64,000 bases of DNA from Symsagittifera roscoffensis (lineage: Eukaryota > Xenacoelomorpha > Acoela > Convolutidae): the NCBI RefSeq assembly GCF_963678635.1, contig NC_087068.1, positions 2,854,001-2,918,000 on the forward strand, in the 5' to 3' direction. This document shows positions 35,684 to 45,883 of this stretch, piece after piece. Made by a program: the position numbers and the translations under genes. The notes below the pieces were generated by a model, which was given only the letters and a program-made list of their open reading frames with translations, was not told the origin of the DNA and searched no databases. The number at the start of each line of letters is the position of its first letter. The first letter of the stretch is position 1.

Positions 35684-35691
35684 TGACGTCA
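35684..35691 (+). promoter_or_regulatory. CRE/ATF-like palindrome in U3
   Basis: TGACGTCA, repeated in the 3' LTR at 54096-54103. Element 1 has TGACGTAA at the matching place. A binding site for a CREB/ATF bZIP factor is inferred from sequence only. Confidence 0.4.
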
Positions 35692-35832
35692 TATTTCTGA
35701 GAAACGTCAGAGACGGCCATTTTAGCTAAAATAGCAGAAAAAACAGAACAACTTTATCTGCGATTACGAACAGTACGAAAATCGAGACTAAAAAACAACA
35801 ACGAACTACCGAACAGCAGAGGACGTTCCGAG

Positions 35833-35882
35833 TTGCAACTATTGTGCTGTTACAATAGTTGCAAGGCCGTTGCGAACAACGG
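35833..35882 (+). promoter_or_regulatory. Conserved double hairpin in LTR, element 2
   Basis: A 13-bp perfect stem (35833-35845 with 35852-35864, loop GCTGTT) and a 6-bp stem with a 4-base loop CGAA (35867-35882). The loop of the first stem differs from element 1 (GCCGCT) while the stem is unchanged. Confidence 0.6.
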
Positions 35883-36433
35883 TGAAGGGTAAAAACCAGC
35901 CCTCCGAGTTAGCGTGAACCTGAGGTTAAGGAGCTTGATTCGCCGGATTCAAGAATCCGGAAGGGTCTCGGGACGGGAACTTTTATGAACTTGTATTGAA
36001 TTTTAGCATCCTGTCATGTCCTGACTTGAATTTAACTGATATTTTGATTAGTTTTGACAAGGATGAGGTGCTAGGAGTTGGGGGAAAGGGTTGATCCATC
36101 TTCGATGGAGATGATGATTTTTATCTACTGAACAAAAACAATAGTAATATAATAAGTAGTAGCCCTGTTTTTAGGAGTGACCTCGTGGTCTGGGGATACA
36201 GAGACCCAGCAATGAGCTCAGTAATTTTGCATGTAATTCAGTTAATTTGAGCGTTCTGGTCGAAGCCGGAGAACAGTAACGTTTTTGTCAGCCTGATGTA
36301 AGAAAGACCACCGAAAAGTACTGGCTTGGTAGAGACGGTGAAAAACATGCAAAGCTCTGTTTAGACGCTAGCCAGTCGTCTTAAGACTTAGTTTTGTTAT
36401 CCGTCGATATGTATCTTCCGGGCGAATGTTACA

Positions 36434-39408
36434 TGTATGTTTTTATGGCGCTCCTGGGTGTTATTCTTTTTTAACATCATGACCGGCAGAACCGTTAACG
36501 AGCACTCCGCGCCGAGCGGATGCTCACATTAACGCCCTTAATAGGCCTAAACCGCCGGGGCGGAAGGGTAGTTCGGAACGCGGAGGCCTTCCGAATTGCC
36601 GTGAATAGTTTTTTAACCTAGTTAAGACCGAAAATTCACGAACCAGGAAGGGTGGGGGGATCGGCCGTCTCCTCATCCCCTGAGTGGTTTGTGACCAAAA
36701 ACACTTAAAGATATAAGCAAAACCAAACAAAAAGTAGTATAGTACCCAAGAAAAACAAAAAACATAAAAAATAACCGAAAAAACCAAAAACAGTAAAAAA
36801 GTAAAAAATCAGTAGAAATCATCCCCCCAGACAAGATGTGATTCAACCCCCCCGTTTGTTGTTGATAGATATATTGTTGTTACAGGCATTTATATCAGTC
36901 AGGATCGTTACGATCAATTTTGTGGCCCGTTTGTGAGGCTTGTACTGTAGGGTTATTTGAGCATTTAAGCACGTTAATGATAAATTGCGCCCAATCCGGA
37001 AGGGTCAGCTGATTTGCGCTCAATTCGGAAGGGTCCGGGGTGAAGACCGATCCGGCAAGCAGCACAGGGAACAACAGGAAGAGGCTCAACGACAACTACA
37101 ATCGACTGTTGGGTATCGTTAACAAGTTTTGTATCCCTTTTGGTACAAAAAGTAGGATAGTAATCTGTGGGGGGCTCGACAGTGCTGCACTGTAGTGACC
37201 CTTCACCGAACTGCGAATATCCGAGTTAAGCACCTTAATTCGGAGATTAAACAAACCCGGAGGGGTATAGTATTCCTAATATTATTACTTATATAGCCTA
37301 TATTAATAGTCTTATATCGATTTTCAGACAAAAACAACGAGAACTGACCGGTTTTTAGGGTCAAAATTGCGATATTTTGATCCCCCCACAAGTCGCGATT
37401 TTTGAGATATCGATATTTTTTGAAACGGAAAAAAGCGCTAAGTTAGTGTGTTACATCGTAACTGCACTACTGTAATAAGCAGAACCGGTTAACTTTAGTT
37501 CGGAAGTGGTTGGAACTAGTTGGTACAAAAAACCAAATTTTCCCATTTTTGATAGTAAGAAACGCTAAAAAATCAGAAAATTTTTTGAAATTTTTGAGTC
37601 AGGACAGTAAAAATAGTTGTTTGGACAACGTCCACTAGTGAATCTACAAGTCTTAAAATCCGCTACCCGAAAGCCTTCCGGGTTGCAGAGAAATCGAACA
37701 TACCGTGTTTGATTTGGTGGATTCATCAATCCGGAGGGGTCCAGGTAGCATAGTTTTTCGCAAATTTTCTCTACAATAGCGTTTTAGATCGGGTCTTTTG
37801 CATTGAACTAGAAGAGTATAGGCCTTCTGAGCTCAGATCAATAGTTTTTAGGTCGAAAGGACCAGATTTGCGGAAAAAGTTAGGCGGAACCTATAAGAGA
37901 GAAAATTTTTTGAGTTCGGAAAAAAGACGTTTTGGTTAATAACTTTGGAACTACTGATCATATCGAGTTGATCTTGGTACCAATAGATCAGAAATTAGCT
38001 GAGCTTACTAATAGGATCAGAAATTTTTCGGAAAAGCGAGAGAGAAAATTTTTTGAGATTGTTTTTAGCAAATTACACAAATCCGGAGGGGTACACCCTT
38101 CACGTTTTATAAATTTTTCTGAAAAACCCTTATACCCCTACCAAAAGTTGATAGCGATTGAACTAAGTAACTTAGGACAGTTCTAGACAAAAAGGGAGGG
38201 CTGAAGGCACAAGACAACCATAATAGAGTCGAAATTAGGCAGGTGATAAGACCCTTCACCGTTAGTGTGAATTGTCAAATAAGTGCCTTAACTTCAATCC
38301 GGAGGGGTCTAGGAAAGGATCCTATACCCTTCCCAGTTAATTCAAACAGCATAAGAGCAACGCAGAACGTATCCGGAGGGGTATAAGCTGAAATTAAGAA
38401 AACTACGAAAAGCTACTTTGACAGAGCTAAGGGCTCCGAATCCGGAGGGGTCTACTTTCCACGAAACCGGAGGGGTCCGAATCCGGAGGGGTCTTATAGT
38501 TGCTAATTCGGAGGGGTCCAAATCCGGAGGGGTCTACTATTAACTAACTCGGAGGGGTCCCAATCCGGAGGGGTCCATATTCTGACAGTCCGGAAGGGTC
38601 CTATTTGTGCCAATCCGGAGGGGTATTATTTTATTAAGGACTTAGGTAAACGAAAGAAAGACCAAAAAGCGAGAGGTATTAGGTTATTAATAAACAGGCT
38701 AGGTATCAGTGACTGCACTGGTAACTTGCCTCTCAAAAAGAACCAGACTAATACAAAACAGGTCCGAACTCGGATATTCGCGACACTAAGTCTAAATTAG
38801 AAAGAGCGTGACTCATTGGTGTGGATTGAAACATAATACGTTTTTGGGAAAAGTGACTGCCCTGAGGATTTTAGTAGGTCTAGCTCGGGCAGTCCGAAGG
38901 CAGATAGGTAACACAATACTCGGTGGGTGCAATAGACGCCCACTTGAGAAAATAACTGCCTTCAAAGTTTTGTCTGTTTGGTGCAGCACCAAGCAGGGAA
39001 AGCTTTTTCTTTAAAAGACAGGTTCGACTATTGTACTGCGACCGACTAAGAGTACAAGACACATACGTTTTTTTTTATATATATACATTCATATTGTGTC
39101 AATATATATTTTTTTTGTTTTTTGATTTTAAATCAACCTAAACTGTGCTTGATTGGGTAGTGAGTACACTATCTTTTAAATTGACTGATAACATCATATT
39201 GTGCTAGTTTCCAGATCTTTGGACCGATAATCGGCTAGTGTGAATAAATTTTATACAAACTGTACTCTGACAACATACAGGGATTCGTGGTCACTATTTA
39301 ATAGAATCTGGTGAAATTTATTGTGTTGTGTCATTATTATTGTTAATAAAACTATAAGGTCTCTAACAATTGAGTCAAGAGTAGGCATAGGAAAGTGACA
39401 AATAAAGA
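36434..39408 (+). other. Structured 5' leader of element 2 with CCGGAGGGGTC repeat array
   Basis: 2,975 bp without a credible protein. Scattered single motifs occur at about 36990-37270, 37730 and 38085, and a dense array of about a dozen copies at 38290-38635, several arranged as pairs (…CCGGAGGGGTCC then …AATCCGGAGGGGTC). The hairpins of element 1 are preserved: 38855-38894 (GACTGCCC/GGGCAGTC), the ATCAGTG/CACTGGT stem near 38705, and the GTGGGTG/CGCCCAC and TTGGTGC/GCACCAA stems. The string GACCCTTCACCG (about 37196 and 38249) is complementary to CGGTGAAGGGT next to the LTR hairpins. Confidence 0.7.
36446..36460 (+). promoter_or_regulatory. Candidate primer-binding site, element 2
   Basis: TGGCGCTCCTGGGTG, 12 bases after the LTR end, identical to element 1. 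Confidence 0.6.
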
Positions 39409-42400
39409 ATGAGTTTAGACAAGTCAAGGATACCAAAACGAGGTAATAGCTCTAGGAAATTCATACCTGAAAAGCAAAGAAAAACGATGACCGATCCTTT
39501 TGTGGATTGGATCAAGCGAACCCGGTCCGATAAAAAGGGGACGGTTTCAGGCAGAATGGTTGAAACGAGAAGTCAAAAGACCTCAGAAGAGCGAAGAGAA
39601 CTGTTAGAAGTGGAGGTCAATACGGACCATACCATGAACGACAACCAGGGAGTAAATGGACTGGAAGGGAGAGGCAGAAGGCTGGCGAGTGAATCTACTC
39701 CGGTAGAACAAGGCCATGATTTTGCCACTTCCACCGGGACGTTGGATCGAGAGGAGATGTCGGAACTGTCCGACATCTCAACTGAAGTAACGGCGACTAG
39801 AAGATCTCCGACAGACAACACTATGATGGCAGGCGGAACGGGAAACAAACAACGTCATCATCATTCTCAGAAAGAATGAAGAACACCTTCGGAAACATCT
39901 TTCCATTCAGCATGGGAGGAGGAGCAGGAAACGATGGGGAGTCCCAGGAGGAAGAGGATGAAGAGGAGCAAGGGGACTTTGGATCTCAAGTCAGTCTCAA
40001 TAGTTCGATCCAGGAGAGTGAGGCACACGTCGGAAGAGAGACTGGAACCATGGATAAATTTGGTGTAGTGACAACGATAAGCAAAGAGGCAAACACACCG
40101 GGCCAGTCGAAGGACTTCGCGATTAGGACAAGTTCGGAGCCACAACCTGAAGAGAGTAGAACCAGAGGGCTTGGCAACGCGTTAGCGGATCCTGAAATAG
40201 ATAATGAAAAGACGTCAAGACAGAGAGTCAAGGCCCGGATCTCGACCAGCACGAAGCTACCTGGGACCGACAGAGTTACACCACCACTAGTGACGCCACT
40301 CATGGATAACGGGGCAGCACTAGAGGAAGCCTTAAACAACATAGTGGGCAGTTTAGGAGAACAAAATGAACAGATGTCGATAAGGATGAGTGAACTAGAA
40401 AGAGCAGTTCACATTGAAAGAGAAAGTCTGCGGGAAGAAATAAACCGCAACAGACAAGAAGTTGACAGAAGCGAAAAACGCTTGAAAGAAAGAACGGACG
40501 AACATATGACGAGGAACTTGTCGCGAATGACAAGAGAAGCGGAACAGAGGGAGTTACGCTTAAGAGCCGATATGGAGAAGTTAAGAATTCAGCAAGAGCA
40601 GTCTCTTGGGTCTCTTGACACAAAGATAGACGCGATGATGGAGAGGCGAACGCAGGCTATCATGGATAGGTTGGACGGGCTACTAAGCAGCAAGAGTGGA
40701 CCAAAAGAAGGAGAGCCGAACTCGGGAGGTCCCAGCAGGGAACCGAGGGTGAACTTCAATGAACATCAAAGGAGGAAGACAAATGGATCCACTAGAGGCA
40801 GGGGCAGCTCATCAGGCTATGCCACAAGGGGTAATACAGCATGGGGCCCGAACAGTAGAGCAAGTTCAACGGGGAACAGACAAACCTCGAACGAACGACC
40901 AACGCAAAGCACACATGCGACCGGGAGAAGCGATTCTGGCAACATGGGGCATACAAGCCCGAGGAGGAGTCACATGGGCCAAGCGGGAAACGCTCATGGT
41001 GATTCGGATTGTAGGGATGTACCGCACACAGAGCCTTCGACAAGGTGTGAGGACACTCAGGCGGGACACTCAAGGGATGCTACGGCAATGGCCACAGCAT
41101 TTGAACCCCTGAACAGGTCTTTGGAGACATTCCTGACGCGGTTATCTAGAACCAATGAACGCAGTGAAAAGTCCAGAAGAGTCTTTAAGAAACCAAGATG
41201 CTACAAAGACGAATCTGATGGCTGTATTGATACCTGGATAGAGGTAATGAAGCTGCATTTCGAGGAAGAAGACTTGTCTGAGAGACAGGAATGCAGCGCG
41301 CTCACCAGCAACTTAGAAGGGACAGCCCTGAACTGTGTCATGGCCAAGAAACAGTATCAACGTGACACTGCTGAGAAAATCTTCGAAATCTTATTAAACC
41401 GTTTCGGATCAGGGGTGCAGGGGCACCAGGCGATGATGCGCTTCGAGAAACGGAGGCAGCGGGAAGATGAAACTATAGACAAGTTTCTCGATGATTTGGA
41501 AATGCTGAGAAGACGCAGCCAACCGGATGAGTCAAATCGAAGGATGAACCTGGCCGTAGCCTCAAAATTCATCGATGGTGTGAAAAACGATGATCTTCGT
41601 ACGATGCTAGCAACGCATTACACACCACTATCAACTAATGCGCCAACACCGGAGGAGTTGAGACTCAAATCGAAAGAGTATCTATTGCTGAAACCTCCTT
41701 CGAGATCTGGATATTACAAGAACAATTATGGCAATTTTAACAACGGACCAGCGAACCAAGGGAACAATTGGTACAAACCGAGGGACGATATGGACAAGAG
41801 ACGCTCTTGTGCTAATTGTAGTTCAACAGACCATCATGTGTCAGCATGCCCAGCTTATAAACAAGGCATGAAAGCAATAGGCTTTAGCCTCGAGGACGAA
41901 GATGCGTCAGAGTTGGAACATGAGGATTTCATGAGAGGAGTAATTGCGAAATTCGGCCCGAGGTGTTTCTTTTGCAACTTGGAAGGTCATTTTAAATCAG
42001 ACTGTCCACAATTCTGGGATGCAGTGGCAGACATCAAGCATCCAAGGCATGAAGAAGCTTTATCAGGAGTGAAAGCAAGCAAGGCTCGACTTTTAAACGA
42101 AGCAGAGGCACGCAGGAAGGACAAACCTCAAGAGCTGGCGGCAAAGAAAATGCAAGCGGTAACAGGAAAAGCATGTGAACCGGAACCAGCAACTGCGGCC
42201 GATGACTTCAAGATCGATTACAAGGCAGCCGCAAAGGATGCTCTAAATAGAGTACAACAGGAACTGGTGACGAAAGAGATCGAACAAAAAGTGAAACTTG
42301 AACTGGAAAATGAAAAGCTTCAGGAGCAACTGAATACCTTCGAAGCAACGGAGTTCGAGGAGACGAAAACACCAAGCAGTTTAGATATGAAACTTAAAGT

Positions 42401-43268
42401 GATCTCCGGTAAGAGGTTCGGCATGGCGCCGCAAGGAAAGAAGATACAGTCGATAATCTCAGTGGCTGGACACCAGGTAATAAGAAATTTGAGTGAACCA
42501 TCAGAGTTCACTTTAATGCATTTGGACACATATGCAGATTATCTGAGGCAGGTGGAGCCACGCACTGAGTCGAGAGCTGTGCGAGCACTACTAACGACGG
42601 GTGGCCCTCGCATGAAGAAACTTCATGGACGCTACTTGGAGGTCTATGGGCCGTATCAAATAATGCTGAACGTGGATGGAATCAGCATCTACACCAGGAC
42701 TTACATAACAACAGATGATGACCAAATGGGGCAGATCTATTTGGGTGAAGAGGAACTCAAAGTCCGCAGGATAGGCCATGACGCCATGATGGAACAAGAC
42801 GCGGTACATATTGGATATGAAGCAGATGTGACAGCACACCTGCTTGACACCAACGGAACAAAAATCGGAGTCACAGGGCTTCTGGACACAGGCGCGGTGG
42901 TGAGTGTGATGCCGATAAAAACCTGGGAGAGAATGGGCTTCACGCGGGAAGATTTGATTCCTACGAATCTCCGACTAGCCGCTGCAAATCGAGGAGCTAT
43001 CTACGTAGCCGGAAGAACACCGGTGACGGTCCTTCACATGGGAGGACGGAACCTTTGGATGAGCTTCCTGGTGGTAGAGAATCTGGACGACGCCGACCAA
43101 TTCATCTTGGGCAGAGATTTTGTCAGGAACTTTGACGTGATGATTGACTTAAACAACGGTCTAATACGGATTAGAAACCCGGACCGAAAGTATGTTAAGA
43201 GACCCATTAATAGGATAATAACAGATGAAACTACCCTGCCTATGACTCAACTAAGAAACCTGACATAG
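39409..43268 (+). CDS. gag: gag-protease polyprotein of element 2, almost intact
   Basis: ATG at 39409 (MSLDKSRIPKRG) begins gag; a one-base loss near 39845 shifts the frame, after which 39876-43268 is open for 1,130 codons. Counting from 39876: acidic region 20-130, coiled coil about 165-280, Arg/Ser/Gly-rich linker 285-400, capsid-like helical domain about 440-600, zinc knuckles CANCSSTDHHVSAC at 645 and CFFCNLEGHFKSDC at 697 (both CX2CX4HX4C), a second helical segment to about 840, and an aspartic protease with LLDTG (Asp 1004) and ILGRDF. Retained function is particle assembly, RNA binding and polyprotein cutting. The last ~12 residues (TTLPMTQLRNLT) are new sequence made by the pol deletion. 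Confidence 0.9.
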
Positions 43269-43292
43269 GCAGGGTAGTTGAGTCATATTTTA
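43226..43292 (+). other. Pol-deletion junction with inverted repeats
   Basis: Left of here the sequence matches element 1 up to about 13890, right of here it matches from about 18917, so about 5 kb is gone. At the seam ACTACCCTGCCTATG (about 43229-43243) is the exact reverse complement of CATAGGCAGGGTAGT (about 43264-43278), and ATGACTCAACTA is the exact reverse complement of TAGTTGAGTCAT just beyond. The left copies are not in element 1, so they were templated from the right side. Confidence 0.8.
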
Positions 43293-43765
43293 ATTTACCA
43301 AATGAATATTCTAGTAAAATAATACTAACAGACAGTGATTTCATACTCACAAACAGAACATGTGCGGTAGCTATCACCGCAGACATGAGTTTTAGGACGG
43401 CGCTAGCGGCAGATTTTAAGAGGGAATATAAAAACGTGGAATTCCTTTGGAAGCAAAGACCAGGGATAGGGGGCGTAGCAGCCTTACCCCCGGCGGTGTC
43501 GCAAATACCGGGAAAGTACTTATGCTTCCTGGTAACGAGGGCGACAGAGAAGCAACACGTGGACCCAGAAAATCTAGTCTTGTCTTTGACGAGGCTGAGG
43601 GACTTCCTTGTGGAAATGGACGTGAAGGAGCTTTCGCTTCCAGTGTACGATCCAAATAGAGGAAGACTGCATCCTCGGGAATTGTACGCGCTTGTACACG
43701 TGATATTCTCTGATACGAACATACAAGTATATCTACATAAGAAATATTACTTAAGTATAGGCTGA
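43257..43765 (+). pseudogene. Stranded TARG1-like macro domain of element 2
   Basis: Open from about 43229 in a frame offset by -1 from gag-protease and ending at 43765. It keeps the full macro domain: KIILTDSDFILTNRTCAVAIT, DMSFRTALAADFKREY, GGVAALPPAVSQ, KYLCFLVTRA, LSLTRLRDFL, ELSLPVYDPNRGRL and NIQVYLHKKYYLSIG. The only ATG (43385) lies inside the domain, after the first strand, and I see no slippery heptamer in the ~40-nt overlap with gag-protease, so the complete domain probably is not made. Apart from the lost start, the coding sequence is undamaged and closer to the inferred ancestor than element 1 (GGVAALPPAVS versus GGVAALPSAAS). Confidence 0.65.
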
Positions 43766-44161
43766 GTGATGTGCGAGAGGGTGTTAGGCCAAAGACTAAG
43801 TTGTGTGTAATATGCGAGAGGTGCGTTATGTTATGTTATGTGTTAGGTTATTAAGATCATGGGTAAGTAGGGGTTAGTGACCATGAACAACTAAATGACG
43901 ATCTTGGGAATAGATCCAAAGTTTGGACTGTCCAATCTTAGGTCGAATTCCAAAAATTTAGAAACCAATTGATTTTAATAAATTTTAGGATAAATATCTT
44001 TTTATCTGAACTGTCTTTAAGCAAATTTTAACGATATATATTAAGGTGAAACTGACAGGTGTGACAGTCGTGATTTCTTTTCTAGATCCTGATTGATCAT
44101 TTAATTGCTCACTTGAGTCAAAACTTGAAATCGAAATCAAATCAAACTTGGAAAGAACAGT
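43766..44161 (+). promoter_or_regulatory. Spacer with conserved 3' splice site before the giant ORF, element 2
   Basis: Non-coding 396 bp. GATTTCTTTTCTAG ends at 44085, 76 bases before the ATG at 44162; the site and the next 17 bases are conserved in element 1. Confidence 0.5.
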
Positions 44162-45868
44162 ATGGACAATTTCAACCTGGATGAATTGATGGACCTGGCA
44201 AAGGCATATGTAGGACCGATGGTAGATGCGATCTATCGTCGGCTGATCGAACGAGACTTCGCTCTGGAGGACCCAGAGGTGGTCATGTTGCTGACCGCCC
44301 TGATTAACATCTTGGGGCACGACAACCGTGGGGACCGCCCCACGGAAGCCCTGTTGATGGCAGCATATGGAGAAAGAGGAATACTAGACCGCCAGAACAT
44401 GAGAGTGATGAGGTGGAGAAACGGGGCTCTCTCAGGGAGTGACTTGGCGAATGAGCCTGGGTTGGGAAGTTCTAGGACTTACCAACCAGGTGAGATGCCA
44501 ATGCCCTCCAAGCCCAAACCTGGGCTGACGAGAATGCATCAGGAGATGAACAGCGAGGCGACCTCGTCTGGTTCACCACTGAGAGTAGCTGTGCCACCAA
44601 AAGGGGCGAAAGTAACACAGAAGGTTCAGACGAACCAAACCATACAAGATCTGGACGAGATGAACGATCAGTTGAGAAGTACGAAGAAGGAGTTAAACGA
44701 TATGACGAAGACCATGCTGGCGATGGAGGAAGACCGGGACATGTGGAGAAAGTTGTTTGAAGACTGCAACAAAAAGCAGGGTCAAGAGATCGAACGCTTA
44801 AGGCAGGAATACAAAGAGCGATCGGAGCAGGTGGCATTGACGACGTCCATTGAGAAAGTGATACCTGCAAGGGATATTCCTCGTGGGCAGTCCCCGATGG
44901 AGCTCTTGACACCTCGAGAAATGAGTCAAACAACGGAGACACGGCTTCCAGCAGAGACGAACCGAGTAACAATCCCGGATCCTAGTGACACCTTGGGTGA
45001 TCCCGTCGTAGAACAGACAGTGAGAAAACTGATAGAGACCGCTGGACGATTGGTCGCTAACAAGAATGCACCAGGTTCCGGGGTGACTGCACCCTATGGA
45101 ACGATTGACGATACGGGCAGAGTACAACTCTCCCAGACAATAATCAGACAAGGGATAAGTGACGTGACGCCACTCAGGGGGAGTTCGAAGATCACAGAGA
45201 GAAAAGTAAGGAAGATGCCAGCGAAGAAAGTGTCTCGTGTAATGGACGTGCAGAAGAATAATCAATTAAAGTATAACTTCACGGGAGTTCCGGAGACAGA
45301 TCCGAGAGCCTGCTTCAATCGAGCTACCTGGAGCCCGGCTGTGAACCTGCAGCAACCACCACTCGGGACATCTCACCTGATATTGGGAGACAGCTTAGTC
45401 CGAGTGCTAACGAATTTGAGGACCTCATGGGTCACCACGGTGATGGCCTTTGGAGGCGCGACAATTGCCCAATTATACCGGATGGTGGAGCTGATGAATC
45501 CCGGGAGGATACCCAGTGTGATGATATTAGTTGGGACGAATGATATCTCCAGAGGATCAGACGAGCAGGAAGCACTGTGGGAATCAATGATGGTGTGTTT
45601 GTTCACCACTCTCTGGCAGAAGTTCAGTTGCGCGGTACTGACCGTTTGCACGGTGCCAATGAACGCAAGAAACCTGACAGCATCAGGAAGAAGGCACAAC
45701 GAGGGAGTCATGAGATGGAACAACATCTTAAGAAACCTAGCAAATCGAAATGCCGGAAGAATGATCCTTATGGACATTGAACACGAATTGAGAGCCATGG
45801 AGCAAGCCAGACTGACTTCGGATGGCATCCACTTTGACACAATCGAGGGACAAGCTTGGTTGAATTGA
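44162..45868 (+). CDS. Giant third ORF, part 1: coiled coil + SGNH hydrolase
   Basis: ATG 44162, in the context of a spliced leader. Residues 1-60 form a helical N-terminus (MDNFNLDELMDLAKAYVGPM). About 165-235 is a coiled coil (DELRRTKKEL-like heptads, then EIERLRQEYKERSEQ). From about 400 there is an SGNH hydrolase: HLILGDSLVRVL (block I, GDS 409-411), MAFGGATIAQL (block II Gly), MILVGTNDIS (block III Asn), and TSDGIHFDTIEG (block V Asp and His). All catalytic residues are present. SGNH enzymes cut ester bonds in lipids, sugars or proteins; the substrate here is unknown. The TGA at 45866 is AGA in element 1, so this is a single premature stop and the protein originally ran on. Confidence 0.85.
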   Translation: MDNFNLDELMDLAKAYVGPMVDAIYRRLIERDFALEDPEVVMLLTALINILGHDNRGDRPTEALLMAAYGERGILDRQNMRVMRWRNGALSGSDLANEPGLGSSRTYQPGEMPMPSKPKPGLTRMHQEMNSEATSSGSPLRVAVPPKGAKVTQKVQTNQTIQDLDEMNDQLRSTKKELNDMTKTMLAMEEDRDMWRKLFEDCNKKQGQEIERLRQEYKERSEQVALTTSIEKVIPARDIPRGQSPMELLTPREMSQTTETRLPAETNRVTIPDPSDTLGDPVVEQTVRKLIETAGRLVANKNAPGSGVTAPYGTIDDTGRVQLSQTIIRQGISDVTPLRGSSKITERKVRKMPAKKVSRVMDVQKNNQLKYNFTGVPETDPRACFNRATWSPAVNLQQPPLGTSHLILGDSLVRVLTNLRTSWVTTVMAFGGATIAQLYRMVELMNPGRIPSVMILVGTNDISRGSDEQEALWESMMVCLFTTLWQKFSCAVLTVCTVPMNARNLTASGRRHNEGVMRWNNILRNLANRNAGRMILMDIEHELRAMEQARLTSDGIHFDTIEGQAWLN

Positions 45869-45883
45869 GTCTTCCAAGAACGG

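Larger units (their letters stand above)
35515..36433 (+). repeat. 5' LTR of element 2 (919 bp)
   Basis: Contains a perfect CRE/ATF palindrome TGACGTCA (35684-35691), the double hairpin (35833-35882), a CCGGAAGGGTC motif, and a stretch from about 36080 to 36290 that is almost unchanged in element 1, hence a likely conserved R/U5 function. No clear TATA box or AATAAA. Confidence 0.95.

Noticed and set aside
38290-38635. CRISPR-like regular repeats
   Set aside because: The repeats are 11-14 bp, unevenly spaced, in a eukaryotic retrotransposon leader, with no cas genes.
43229-43268. Programmed -1 frameshift linking gag-protease to the macro frame in element 2
   Set aside because: The frames allow it but there is no slippery heptamer, and the overlap is a by-product of the deletion.
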